A stretch of 35,571 nucleotides of DNA from an uncultured Thalassotalea sp. (GCA_947502355.1 CANMZP010000035.1:1-35571), one strand, 5' to 3'. Counted from the stretch's first letter, positions 1 through 8,785 are shown. Notes: generated by a model from the letters alone, not told the origin. Translations and numbers: made by a program.

Positions 1-87
1 ACATTAAGAATGTCTGCTTATTTGTCTTCTTCAGCCCGTCATCGCTCGTTGGTCAATGACCGCTTTGGTGGCAAAACGGACGATTAA
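1..87 (+). CDS. C-terminal end of an unidentified protein (partial)
   Basis: Frame 1 is open from the window edge to a TAA at 85-87 and encodes 28 residues, including the short stretch SAYLSSSARHRSLVNDRFGG. The gene would begin outside the window. The fragment is too short to identify. It converges on the truncated acyltransferase-synthetase gene, with a repeat-bearing inverted repeat between them. It could be chance open frame. Confidence 0.3.
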   Translation, partial: TLRMSAYLSSSARHRSLVNDRFGGKTDD

Positions 88-127
88 TTATCATAAGTTT
101 TCGTCTAAATTAGATCCGAAAAGTGGC

Positions 128-205
128 ATTTCAAGTCATACCGGCAAGAGTTAATACCGGCAAGAGTTAATACCAGCAAGAGTTAATACCGGCATGACTT
201 GAAAT
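128..205. repeat. 12-bp inverted repeat enclosing 16-bp tandem repeats
   Basis: The arms ATTTCAAGTCAT (128-139) and ATGACTTGAAAT (194-205) are perfect inverted complements. Between them the 16-mer TACCGGCAAGAGTTAA occurs at 139-154 and 155-170, with one change at 171-186 (TACCAGC...), followed by a partial fourth copy (TACCGGC). There is no T-tract on either side, so it is not a standard intrinsic terminator. It lies 13 bp beyond the premature stop of the neighbouring minus-strand gene and may mark a rearrangement. Confidence 0.75.
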
Positions 206-217
206 CAGCTACTACAA

Positions 218-3200
218 CTAAGCAATTGTCAAAAAACCATCCTTATCAAGGTGACCCGTATCGCCCGTTTTAAACCACCTTCTGCCATCTTTTTCTATGA
301 TAACTCGACTGGTTTGCTGTGGATCGTTTAAGTAGCCTAGCATTAACTGTGAGCCACTTATTAGAATTTCACCTTGCTGCCCTGTTGGCATGGTTGCTAA
401 TGTGTCTGGGTTTACTATTCTAAATGCACAACCTGGTAGGGGCATGCCTACTGTGCCTAGTTTGCTACCGGTTTGTAGTTCAAAATCTGTTGGGTCTATT
501 TTATCCGGAATGTTTACGCTTACTACCGGGGTTGTTTCTGTTGTGCCGTAGCCTTCATAGATGTCTTTGTTGAACTTTTGCTTAAACTGCTGGCGTACCT
601 CTTCTTGCAGTTTTTCACCACCAGATACGACGTGCTTTAAGCTTTCGAGCATTAATGGCTCGACCTTTTCGTTGTTTAGATACAGGCTTAACAGCTTGGA
701 TGTTCCATACAACATGGTGGCTTTGTAGTTGTGTACGGTCTTGGCAATGTTTTCTACATCACTTGGGTCTGGGTGACACACGACTTTTACGCCTTCTACT
801 ATGGGTAATAGGGTGGTTACCGTTAAACCAAACGAATGGTACGGTGGTAGTGAACTCATAATTACATCGTTGTCGTTTGTTCTTAATAGGGCGCTTATTT
901 GCCTTATGTTGGCGTGAAAATTTCGATGGCTTAATACTACGCCTCGAGGTGTTTCTTTTTCGCTATCCGAGTATATGATGGCCGCTGGTGCATCTATTTC
1001 TACCGATTTGGCAAAGACGCGGTAAAACCAGTTTGCCGGTAAAACGTATGCGGCATATCGGGCGAGGTGGGTGCGTAATTTAGACGCACTTTTGTTTAAC
1101 GCTTCCATGGTAATTACGTTCATGTCTTTTAACATGTCATCGGTGTTAAAACCTTTGCTTTGTAATTGTTCGATAAAGGCTTCTGAGCTGATCACTGTTT
1201 TAATTTCGGCATTATCCAGCGCTGATGTTATGTAGCTCAGGCTTTTGTTAAAATTGATGTTTACAATGCTTTGGCCGTTAAACAGTACTGCCATATTGGC
1301 GATGATTGCCTCACTTGATGAGGGGAGCAATATGCCAATATTTTGGCTTGAGTCTATGGTGCGCACTTGTTTGGCTAAGGCGCAACTGCTGGCAAGTAAT
1401 CTGCGGTTTGTTAATTGTTTGCCTTTTCTATGCGCTTTCGACTTTGTGTCAAATACCGACTTCGCACTTAGGTTTTCTTTAGCGGTTTTAATAAAGGCCA
1501 ATGGCAATGGATCAGCTTGCTTAGTTTGGTGCTCCCAGGTTTCAAATGACAGCTCAAAGATCTTTTGTTTTAACTGCTCAGCGTTGGTGTGAATAGGCAA
1601 TGGTTTACCAAAGGCTATGGTGACATTACGACGCAAACCGGTTAGGGTATTTTGTCTTAGTTTTTCACTGTATGCGCGGGTCATGCGGCTGCCCCATAGG
1701 CCATGCAAGTAAAAGGGGACAATCACACCATCAACATTATCTACTACGCGTTCAAAGCCCGTACGAAACACCCCTAATGTACCGGTGCGGCTAATGGCTC
1801 CCTCGGGGAATAAACACACAACTTCGCCATCTTTCAATGACTGGTTAACCGCTGCTAACGACTCTTTTGAGTTGCCACGACTAATTGGAATGGTGCCTAT
1901 TAGCTTCATAAAGGGTCTTACATACCAAAGGTTGTATACCCTTCTTAACATCACAAAGCGTACTTTTCTTGGGCAAGCTAATTGTACCAATATACCATCT
2001 ATCCAGCTGATGTGATTGCCCAGTAATAATGTGCCACCTTCTGACGGTAGGTTATCAAAATTAAGTACGTCCAGTTTATAGCGACGACGTAAAATAAAGC
2101 TGGCCACAATTCGCAACATAGAGTGGGGTAATTGATAAACCGTGTATACTGAGCCTGCAAGTGCGAGGGCTGACAATGAGTAAAATACCCCGATGGAGCT
2201 GATACCCCAGGTAACTAAGGCAATGGTTGCAATAAGAGCCGATAACATGGCCACGTTTTGTACCCAGTTATTACCGGCCAATACCGTGCCTAATTGATCT
2301 TCATGGGCGTGGTATTGAATTAACGAATTAAGCGGCACAATAAACAAACCACCACTTATGCCTAGCCCCAAAAATACCAATGCCATGGTGTATACATTAT
2401 CCAGTCCTGAAACGGAGGCTAGAAGCACGGCAAAGGTAAGGGCTGAAACGGGAATAAGGCCTAACTCTATGTAATTTCTAGAGGCTTTGGCGGCAAGGGT
2501 TGAACCAATCACAATACCAATCCCCGTACAGGCCATAATGCCCTGAATGATTAAGGTATTGTCTTCGGCTAACACCGCTTTGGCAAAAGCTGGGAAGGTG
2601 GCCAACATCACTTGTGATACCGACCAAAACATTGATAAACCAATGATCGAAAGCCAAATAACCCGATGTGAAAAGATGGTGCCTAAATTCTGTTTAAGGT
2701 AGCCACCTTTGAAATAGCGGTTCAGGGTGAAGGACTTGCTTTCATCTTTCTTGCGGGTGATTGGTAATTTGGTCGAGAAGTACCATTCAACAAGAGATAG
2801 CACAACAAAGATCCAGCCAATCCATACCACCGACTTCATAATGGTGGTGCTATTATCTGTTACCACATCGATTAGCAGTAATTCAAAAAAAGCCGAAAAC
2901 ACAAAGGTACCACTTAAAATGGAAACAATCGTTACGGCTTGCACCATGGCATTGCCCTGGGCTAGCTTATCTGGGCCGATTAACTCTTTGATGTAACCAT
3001 ATTTGGCTGGCGAGTATAACGCCGACTGAATGCCCATAATTAAGGTCATAATAAAGGCGGCTTCAAACCAACCCTTGTAATAACAAAAGGTAATAATGAG
3101 GGTTGCTAGCACCGCGAATATGGCGCTTATGCGCATGATTTGCGGCTTGGGGTACTTATCGGCAAGAAAACCTGAGGGGGAAAACAAAAAGATAAACGGC

Positions 3201-3370
3201 AGCAAAATGAGGGCATTAAGCACAGCGGTGAGAACAATTTGAATTTCACCGTCGTAAATTTTAAACACGGTGTTTTGTACCACAATTTTATGGCCTAAAT
3301 CGACAAAGGCGTTAATAAACACCATGGCAATATAGGCAAAGAAGCCTTTTATACTTAGTAACTCTTTCAT
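218..3370 (-). CDS. LplT-Aas-type fusion (lysophospholipid transporter / acyltransferase / acyl-ACP synthetase), C-terminally truncated
   Basis: The protein has 1050 residues. Residues about 1-400 are an MFS transporter domain resembling LplT. A PlsC-type acyltransferase follows, with the H-x4-D motif in NHISWID near residue 452 and FPEGAISRTG near 523. From about 640 it is an AMP-binding (ANL) domain with SEKETPRGVVLSHRN near 803, GYGTTETTP near 940 and WFKTGDTG near 1033. The family recycles lysophosphatidylethanolamine at the inner membrane by flipping it inward and re-acylating it. The frame ends at DGFLTIA-stop. E. coli Aas continues for roughly 110 residues past this point, through the hinge (RxKR-like A8 motif) and the catalytic lysine, and no frame of the remaining 217 bp restores them. 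The synthetase step is therefore probably lost, while transporter and acyltransferase may remain. The start ATG has GGAAAG upstream. An XRE regulator is divergent. Confidence 0.9.
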   Translation of the reverse strand: MKELLSIKGFFAYIAMVFINAFVDLGHKIVVQNTVFKIYDGEIQIVLTAVLNALILLPFIFLFSPSGFLADKYPKPQIMRISAIFAVLATLIITFCYYKGWFEAAFIMTLIMGIQSALYSPAKYGYIKELIGPDKLAQGNAMVQAVTIVSILSGTFVFSAFFELLLIDVVTDNSTTIMKSVVWIGWIFVVLSLVEWYFSTKLPITRKKDESKSFTLNRYFKGGYLKQNLGTIFSHRVIWLSIIGLSMFWSVSQVMLATFPAFAKAVLAEDNTLIIQGIMACTGIGIVIGSTLAAKASRNYIELGLIPVSALTFAVLLASVSGLDNVYTMALVFLGLGISGGLFIVPLNSLIQYHAHEDQLGTVLAGNNWVQNVAMLSALIATIALVTWGISSIGVFYSLSALALAGSVYTVYQLPHSMLRIVASFILRRRYKLDVLNFDNLPSEGGTLLLGNHISWIDGILVQLACPRKVRFVMLRRVYNLWYVRPFMKLIGTIPISRGNSKESLAAVNQSLKDGEVVCLFPEGAISRTGTLGVFRTGFERVVDNVDGVIVPFYLHGLWGSRMTRAYSEKLRQNTLTGLRRNVTIAFGKPLPIHTNAEQLKQKIFELSFETWEHQTKQADPLPLAFIKTAKENLSAKSVFDTKSKAHRKGKQLTNRRLLASSCALAKQVRTIDSSQNIGILLPSSSEAIIANMAVLFNGQSIVNINFNKSLSYITSALDNAEIKTVISSEAFIEQLQSKGFNTDDMLKDMNVITMEALNKSASKLRTHLARYAAYVLPANWFYRVFAKSVEIDAPAAIIYSDSEKETPRGVVLSHRNFHANIRQISALLRTNDNDVIMSSLPPYHSFGLTVTTLLPIVEGVKVVCHPDPSDVENIAKTVHNYKATMLYGTSKLLSLYLNNEKVEPLMLESLKHVVSGGEKLQEEVRQQFKQKFNKDIYEGYGTTETTPVVSVNIPDKIDPTDFELQTGSKLGTVGMPLPGCAFRIVNPDTLATMPTGQQGEILISGSQLMLGYLNDPQQTSRVIIEKDGRRWFKTGDTGHLDKDGFLTIA

Positions 3371-3466
3371 GTCTTTCCAAACTCAGATTAATGATGCGCT
3401 TACTATGCGGTTTACGTTAACTATGCACTACCAATTTTGATAAGGTCGTATTATTATCAATTTAAA

Positions 3467-3483
3467 GTATCGTATATCGATAC
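3467..3483. promoter_or_regulatory. Palindromic operator candidate GTATCG-N5-CGATAC
   Basis: GTATCG and CGATAC flank a five-base TATAT centre in the 156-bp gap between the divergent fusion gene and the XRE regulator, 43 bp before the regulator start. The size and position suit an autoregulatory operator for the adjacent helix-turn-helix protein. Binding by that protein is inference. Confidence 0.4.
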
Positions 3484-3526
3484 CATTTTGTCGTATTCAA
3501 TCATTTAAAGGCCGCACGGAGAACGT

Positions 3527-4306
3527 ATGTCACAAACTACCTCATTGCTTACCACCTTGAAAAAAGCCCTTAAGGCACATGGCTTTACCTATCAGGATGT
3601 GGCGAAACATATGGGTTTATCTCAGGCTAGCATTAAACGATTGTTTTCAGAAGAAAATATTTCGTTGCAACGTTTAGAAGATATATGCCAGTTGCTGGAT
3701 ATGCAAATATCGGACTTGGTAAAGCAGATGAATGAGCAACAAGGACGGTTGCAGCAATTAACGGTAGAGCAAGAAAAAGAAATTACCGCCGACATTGGCT
3801 TGTTATTGGTTACCGTGTGCGTATTAAACAAGTGGACCATGAAAGAGATGGTTGATTACTACGAGATGACCGAACCCGACTGCATTGGCAAACTGGCTAA
3901 ACTCGATAAGCTAAACATCATCGAACTGTTACCGGGAAATCGTATAAAGCTCTTAGTGGATGCCAATTTTGGCTGGATTGAAAATGGCCCCATTCAATCG
4001 TTTTTTCAGCGCACGATTGCCAAAGAGTTTTTCAATAGTGCCTTTGAGCATGATGATGAATGTTTAGTGGTTTTAAACGGAATGTTATCAATGCAAAGTA
4101 ATGGTGAGTTCCAGCGCAAAATCAAACGCTTAGCCCGCGAATTTGACGCATTAAATCAAGACGATTCCAGTTTACGGTTAGAAGAAAGGCGAGGCTCTAC
4201 GGTCGTGTTAGCAATACGCAGTTGGCGCTATGGTTTGTCACAGCATTTAACAAAAAATGGCTTACCTGCAAAAAAAGGTAGCGTTATTCAATACCCTAAA
4301 GGCTAG
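3527..4306 (+). CDS. XRE-family transcriptional regulator with long C-terminal domain
   Basis: The protein has 259 residues. Residues about 10-66 form a Cro/CI-type helix-turn-helix (YQDVAKHMGLSQASIKRLF, then a SLQRLEDICQLLDM helix). The remaining 190 residues are mostly helical, with a possible winged segment around LDKLNIIELLPGNRIKLL; I recognise no ligand-binding family there. A GGAG ribosome-binding site lies nine bases before the ATG. The gene is divergent from the LplT-Aas fusion, and a 17-bp palindrome lies in the shared gap, so it may control itself, the lipid gene, or both. The target and effector are unknown. Confidence 0.85.
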   Translation: MSQTTSLLTTLKKALKAHGFTYQDVAKHMGLSQASIKRLFSEENISLQRLEDICQLLDMQISDLVKQMNEQQGRLQQLTVEQEKEITADIGLLLVTVCVLNKWTMKEMVDYYEMTEPDCIGKLAKLDKLNIIELLPGNRIKLLVDANFGWIENGPIQSFFQRTIAKEFFNSAFEHDDECLVVLNGMLSMQSNGEFQRKIKRLAREFDALNQDDSSLRLEERRGSTVVLAIRSWRYGLSQHLTKNGLPAKKGSVIQYPKG

Positions 4307-4361
4307 TAGTTGCAACTTTATAATAATAAGTTGAGCTTTTAGTGACAACTTACCATCATCC

Positions 4362-4386
4362 ACCTATCGCAATTAAGACGATAGGT
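4362..4386. other. Hairpin in the 5' region of the VIT/VWA gene
   Basis: ACCTATCG (4362-4369) and CGATAGGT (4379-4386) form an eight-pair stem with a nine-base loop, 65 bp before the ATG of the next gene. It lacks a T-run. It could be a 5'-UTR structure or an operator; nothing more can be said. Confidence 0.4.
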
Positions 4387-4451
4387 CGCCAAACCTAAAC
4401 CAATAAAACGGTATGTACAAATGGGGTTGGCTTAAAAAAGGATGATAGATT

Positions 4452-6587
4452 ATGAAATTTGCTCATACGTTTTTGAAAGCCCTCGGGGTTATATTTATAT
4501 GTACTTGTACCATGTTAAATCACAGCAGCGCCTATGCTGCCGGTTTATTAACACCACAAGGCAGTAGCCATCAAGCGCTTAAAATACACCAGCACCATGT
4601 GGATGTGGTGATTGAAAATGGCTATGCCATTACCACCATTAAACAAGTGTTCTTTAATCCGCACAATATAGATCTTGAAGCGTTATACAGTTTTCCAATC
4701 CCTGAAAAAGCTTCGGTTGGCGAGTTTATTTATTACATTGATGGTAAGCCAGTCATCGGCGAAGTTGTCACGAAATCACAAGCAGATAAGCTATATGAAC
4801 AAGAAAAACAGGCTGGTCGTGAAGTCGCTAAAACCAGTCAAGACAGTTATAAAACCTTCGACTCGACCATTTATCCAGTTCGCGCCAACGACAGCGTCAC
4901 CATTAGCCTAACTTACATTCAACCTGTGCATGTAGATACCTCAATTGGGCGTTATGTTTATCCGCTAGCTGAAGGTGGAGTAGACGAGCAAAAAATGAGT
5001 TTTTGGCATTCTGAAAAACAAGTTGAGCAAGCTTTTAGTTTTAACTTACTTTATCGCTCGTCTTATCCCGTTGATGCATTTCGCTTACCCAATATCGCTG
5101 GTGCACAAATTAATCAACTGTCCCCCTTTGAATGGACTGCATCTATTAGCAATGGTGTAAGCGTGACAACAGACGCGACAATAAGCGAGTCAATGAGCGA
5201 GTCAATGAGCGAAGCGCCAATGATGACAAACAAAACGCCCCCCATCAATAATCAACGCGCGTTTACCCTAGACCAAGATATTGTTGTGTTATGGCGTCAT
5301 GAAGCTAACTTACCTGGCGCGGTTGATGTCGTTACCTACAAAGCGCCGGGTAAAGATAAAGGTACCTTTATGATGACGTTAACCCCAGGCATGGATCTTG
5401 CCCCAATAACCCAGGGCAGTGACTGGATTTTTGTGCTTGATTACTCCGGCTCCATGCAAGGTAAATACAGTGCCATGGTTGATGGGGTCCGTAAAGGCTT
5501 AGACAAGTTGCGTCCAGATGACCGCTTTAAAATTATTACCTTTAACGATAACGCACACATGCTGACCAATGGTTTTGAAAGTGCGACGCTTGATAATATT
5601 AATCGTTATTTACTGAAACTTGAAAGTGAGCGGCCACAAGGCAGTACCAACGTATATGACAGTATTCAAATGGCGTTACGAGGTCTTGATGATGACCGTC
5701 CAAGTGCCGTGTTGCTGGTAACCGATGGGGTTGCCAATGTTGGTAAAACCCAGAAGAAAGACTTTTTTAAATTGCTTGAGCAATATGATGTTCGTCTGTT
5801 CACCTTTGTGATGGGCAACAGTGCCAACCGTCCATTGTTAGAAGGCATGGCCAAACTATCCAATGGCTTTGCTGTTAATGTTTCGACCAGTGATGATATT
5901 GTTGGTCACATAATGCAAGCCAGTTTAAAGCTAACGCACCAAGCGTTGCGTGATGTCAGTGTGTCGATTAAAGGCATGAACGTGAAAAATATGACACCCG
6001 AGACCATTGGCAGTTTGTATCGTGGTCAGCAGTTAATTATTTTTGGTCATTACGATGTTAAAGGTATAAGGGGTCAAGGAAAGGGGGCAGAAGAGAAAGC
6101 GACGGTGACTGTTAAGGGTAACTTAAATGGCAGCAGTAAAACCTATAAAACCACTTTTGTCGTTAAAGATGATAATAGCAACCCCGAGATTGAGAGATTG
6201 TGGGCCTTTGCTAGCATTGAAGCCATGCAAGATCAAATGGATTACCTAGGGCATGACAAGGATACCGAACAAGCCATTACCGATTTGGCCTTGGAGTACT
6301 CGCTGGTAACCGAATACACTTCAATGATTGTTATGAGTGATGAGCAGTTTGCAGCCAACAATATTGAGCGTCGTAATAAAAAACGAGTAGAGGTTGAGTA
6401 TAAAGCGCGAGATATTCGAAAGCACCAAGGCGTTCGCTCAAACCGTGTTGATAAAAACAATCCGATGTACAGTAAGCCGCGCCCATCAACAGGAGGTGGC
6501 GGAGGCAGTACTTCGTTAATTACGTTGTTGGTACTAGTTAGTGTCTTTTTAAATCGCAGCTTGGTTGGCAAAAGAATGAATGGGTAA
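4452..6587 (+). CDS. Secreted VIT and von Willebrand A domain protein with GlyGly-CTERM-like tail
   Basis: The protein has 711 residues. An N-terminal signal peptide ends near AYA-AG (about residue 30). A VIT (inter-alpha-trypsin) domain covers about 35-165 and a VWA domain about 325-495. The VWA metal site is complete: DYSGS near 329, the threonine in STNVYD near 398 and VTDG near 424. The C-terminus is a glycine run (TGGGGGS), a hydrophobic helix and a short basic end, as in GlyGly-CTERM sorting signals cut by rhombosortase. The architecture resembles the marine proteobacterial sortase-target family (TIGR03788), but I see no LPxTG-like motif and no sortase beside it. It is probably anchored or exported at the envelope and binds a partner through the VWA site. 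An AAGGA site precedes the ATG and an intrinsic terminator follows. Confidence 0.85.
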   Translation: MKFAHTFLKALGVIFICTCTMLNHSSAYAAGLLTPQGSSHQALKIHQHHVDVVIENGYAITTIKQVFFNPHNIDLEALYSFPIPEKASVGEFIYYIDGKPVIGEVVTKSQADKLYEQEKQAGREVAKTSQDSYKTFDSTIYPVRANDSVTISLTYIQPVHVDTSIGRYVYPLAEGGVDEQKMSFWHSEKQVEQAFSFNLLYRSSYPVDAFRLPNIAGAQINQLSPFEWTASISNGVSVTTDATISESMSESMSEAPMMTNKTPPINNQRAFTLDQDIVVLWRHEANLPGAVDVVTYKAPGKDKGTFMMTLTPGMDLAPITQGSDWIFVLDYSGSMQGKYSAMVDGVRKGLDKLRPDDRFKIITFNDNAHMLTNGFESATLDNINRYLLKLESERPQGSTNVYDSIQMALRGLDDDRPSAVLLVTDGVANVGKTQKKDFFKLLEQYDVRLFTFVMGNSANRPLLEGMAKLSNGFAVNVSTSDDIVGHIMQASLKLTHQALRDVSVSIKGMNVKNMTPETIGSLYRGQQLIIFGHYDVKGIRGQGKGAEEKATVTVKGNLNGSSKTYKTTFVVKDDNSNPEIERLWAFASIEAMQDQMDYLGHDKDTEQAITDLALEYSLVTEYTSMIVMSDEQFAANNIERRNKKRVEVEYKARDIRKHQGVRSNRVDKNNPMYSKPRPSTGGGGGSTSLITLLVLVSVFLNRSLVGKRMNG

Positions 6588-6634
6588 CCAATGGCTTAAA
6601 TAGCCTAAGAGCTTAAGTAAAGTGGCATCAATAT

Positions 6635-6670
6635 CAACCCGTGCAGGATTTCTGTTCGGGTTGTTTTTTG
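6635..6670 (+). terminator. Intrinsic terminator after the VIT/VWA gene
   Basis: CAACCCG (6635-6641) pairs with CGGGTTG (6657-6663), followed directly by a run of six T. Confidence 0.85.
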
Positions 6671-6826
6671 CCTTTATTAGGACGGTATTTAATACAGACT
6701 AAAAAAAGTTAAAAAACTTTCATTCTTTACATAAATTAGTTTTAAAGCTCTATTTTTATTTCCTATATTAACAATCAGCAAGACAACCTAGGTTGTCATT
6801 TTAAAAATACAAACACGAGGTGTCCC

Positions 6827-7291
6827 ATGCTCTTAAATTTATTTAAAACCAAAGAAGTTACTGAAATCGGTCGTCAATTACTTAACTCAAACAAAGACGT
6901 TGTAGATAGCGTTTTATCAACAACTAAAAGCGTTGTTAAACAAGGTATTGAGTACAATCGTTCAGTAACACAAAACGCCATTAACGCGGTATCTTCAGGT
7001 CGTGAACAAGCTGGTCGCATTGTTGATTCTGTTCTTGAGCAATCAGGCAAAATTGAAGAACGTGCAATCGAAGTTTTACACGAGTCTAGCGACAAAACTG
7101 CAGAGCGCGTTGACGAATTATTTGACCGTGTAGGTAACCCTGCTGCAACGGTTGGTGATGCAATCGACGATACGGTTATTACTTCAGTAAACAAAATTGT
7201 TGAGCCTACCGTAGACATGCTTAAAAGCACTACAGAGCAAGTAACAGAAGTTCCTAACAAACTTCTTAAAACAGCTGCTCAAGCGAAATAA
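6827..7291 (+). CDS. Helical phasin-like protein of unknown function
   Basis: The protein has 154 residues, with no signal peptide, membrane segment or cysteine. It is almost entirely predicted amphipathic helix, with serine, valine and glutamine repeating at coiled-coil-like spacing and few aromatic residues. This resembles phasins or apolipoprotein-like stress proteins, but I find no diagnostic motif and no PHB genes nearby. The ribosome-binding site GAGGTG lies close to the ATG. Codon choice (many CGT, GGT, GAA, AAC) suggests high expression. It stands alone between two strong intrinsic terminators, so it is a monocistronic unit. Confidence 0.7.
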   Translation: MLLNLFKTKEVTEIGRQLLNSNKDVVDSVLSTTKSVVKQGIEYNRSVTQNAINAVSSGREQAGRIVDSVLEQSGKIEERAIEVLHESSDKTAERVDELFDRVGNPAATVGDAIDDTVITSVNKIVEPTVDMLKSTTEQVTEVPNKLLKTAAQAK

Positions 7292-7312
7292 TTAAAGCGT
7301 TTTAAAAATACA

Positions 7313-7345
7313 AAAGCCCAAGCATGTCATATGCTTGGGCTTTTT
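7313..7345 (+). terminator. Strong intrinsic terminator after the phasin-like gene
   Basis: AAAGCCCAAGCAT (7313-7325) and ATGCTTGGGCTTT (7331-7343) form a 13-pair stem with a five-base loop, and the T-run extends to 7345. Confidence 0.9.
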
Positions 7346-7368
7346 AGTGTCTTATTTTAAGGGGTATT

Positions 7369-7452
7369 TTACATTAAACGACTTAGCTGCTTATTACTGC
7401 TTACGTTGTCGTCGCTTAGTTCTTTTCGAAAAGTCCAAACTGTTTTATTCAT
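7369..7452 (-). CDS. Possible 27-residue small protein
   Basis: A short minus-strand frame begins with ATG at 7452 and ends with TAA at 7369. It starts MNKTVWTFRKELSDDN and is hydrophilic and charged. A good GAGG ribosome-binding site lies nine bases upstream of the start, which is the main reason to list it. I recognise no family. It lies in the otherwise empty gap before the cytochrome b561 gene. Confidence 0.3.
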   Translation of the reverse strand: MNKTVWTFRKELSDDNVSSNKQLSRLM

Positions 7453-7767
7453 GCTATTGCCTCAGAAAACGCAGAGTTAGGCTAATTTGGCTGCCATTGT
7501 AATATTTTTTACACCCTTTCCGTTTCATTTTGTTTCTTTGAAAGCGTTCAATTTAATGTTTCCTTGTACATTCACTAATGTCATCAGTTAGTTAGGTACA
7601 TAATAGTGAACTTAAATTGCAATCCTTTACTGTATATTTACCATTATGGTTAACTTTTATTTTTGAACAAAAGTATAATTAATCTTTCTTTGTTGTAGCA
7701 ATGAGTTAACGAAATCAACGTATTAACCCTTTCCATGCCATGCGATTATCGCTGAGGTACGATTGGT
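7453..7767. other. Intergenic region without recognisable gene
   Basis: This AT-rich stretch lies between the small minus-strand frame and the cytochrome b561 gene. I see no RNA gene or repeat in it. It presumably holds the promoters of both neighbours. Confidence 0.5.
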
Positions 7768-7806
7768 TTGTTCGGTTTGGTTAACGTAGACTGTTTGGAT
7801 CGTGGT

Positions 7807-8337
7807 ATGAAGGCTTGGATTCCCGTAGAGACATTTAGTAGAACGAACCGTGTTGTGCATCACTTATCGGCGGTCTTATTTATTGGGGCATTGTTCCTTA
7901 TGGCCTACGATCAAATCTTTGGCTCAACGGATGCGTTAATGGTTCACCAATCTTTGGGCGTCATGGTATTCGTCTTATATTTTGGTCGCATTGTGTTAAT
8001 GGCCTGGTTTGGAAAACCAAAAGCGATTGGCACAAGGTTTGAGCAGTTTTTGGCCCACCTTGCACATTTAGCGTTATACAGTGTGTTAATTTTGATGCCG
8101 CTAAGTGGTTTAAGCCTGAATATTGCCGGCGGAGAAGAAACCGCTATTTTTGGGCTGTTAACCATACCGAGCTTTGATGAGGTGAATCTGGACGTGTATT
8201 TATTGATGTTGGGTTTTCATAAATCCATGCAATGGGTTTGTTACATGCTCTTATCTGCTCACATTGGGGCGAGTGTGTTTCACCATTTTGTCTTAAAAGA
8301 TGCAACATTAAAAAGAATGTTTGGTGCAATTAAGTAA
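7807..8337 (+). CDS. Cytochrome b561 family membrane protein
   Basis: From the ATG at 7807 the protein has 176 residues and four hydrophobic segments. Histidines occur where the family places its two b-type haems: in VVHHLS before helix 1, LMVHQSLGV at helix 2, the HLAHLAL segment and LLSAHIGASVFHHF at helix 4. Such proteins pass electrons between the quinone pool or periplasmic donors and a partner. No partner such as a catalase-like or YceI-like protein is adjacent. A longer form starting with TTG at 7768 has a slightly better GAGG site, but family members begin close before the TFSRTNRVVHH segment, so I prefer the ATG. Confidence 0.85.
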   Translation: MKAWIPVETFSRTNRVVHHLSAVLFIGALFLMAYDQIFGSTDALMVHQSLGVMVFVLYFGRIVLMAWFGKPKAIGTRFEQFLAHLAHLALYSVLILMPLSGLSLNIAGGEETAIFGLLTIPSFDEVNLDVYLLMLGFHKSMQWVCYMLLSAHIGASVFHHFVLKDATLKRMFGAIK

Positions 8338-8359
8338 TTCGAGTGACTTAACGAACCTT

Positions 8360-8785
8360 TTAATCTAGCTCTGAGGAGTGGCATTTAGTTTGCTTTACAG
8401 GCTCTTCACCTTCAAAGTCTTCACCAACATATTGCGCCGCAATAATTTTATATTGGCTTTGTATGGCATTTAAATGCTGGGCAAAGCGATGATGTTTTTT
8501 GACCGCTAACCAGTCTTCTTTAATTACCCCAAATTGAATGGCTAATTGAAAAATACGAATAGGGTACTTTAAATAAAAAATCGACGCAGCTTTGATGTGA
8601 TCGTCATTATTTGGGGTCAATGCGCAACGTTTCTCAATTAACTGAGCTTTTAACTGTTCACCCACTTGATGTTTAATCGGACCATTAAGCCAGTCGATAA
8701 ACTTATTGTATTGCTTGGCTTGGTAAAGACGCCAGGCCATAAAGAGAAGAATGGCAAAGCCAAGTAGGATGAAAACTTCAGACAT
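8360..8785 (-). CDS. Small single-pass membrane protein of unknown function
   Basis: From the ATG at 8785 the protein has 141 residues. Residues about 3-20 are a membrane helix (EVFILLGFAILLFMAWRLY) and the rest is soluble and helical, ending in an acidic tail (EDFEGEE) and a CHSS segment. I recognise no family. A TTG at 8797 would add four residues; neither start has a clear ribosome-binding site. The gene converges on cytochrome b561 with a 22-bp gap and no obvious terminator. Confidence 0.65.
   Translation of the reverse strand: MSEVFILLGFAILLFMAWRLYQAKQYNKFIDWLNGPIKHQVGEQLKAQLIEKRCALTPNNDDHIKAASIFYLKYPIRIFQLAIQFGVIKEDWLAVKKHHRFAQHLNAIQSQYKIIAAQYVGEDFEGEEPVKQTKCHSSELD

Noticed and set aside
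1-217. Frameshifted remnant of the missing Aas C-terminus
   Set aside because: I translated the three minus-strand frames past the stop and found no hinge or lysine motif.
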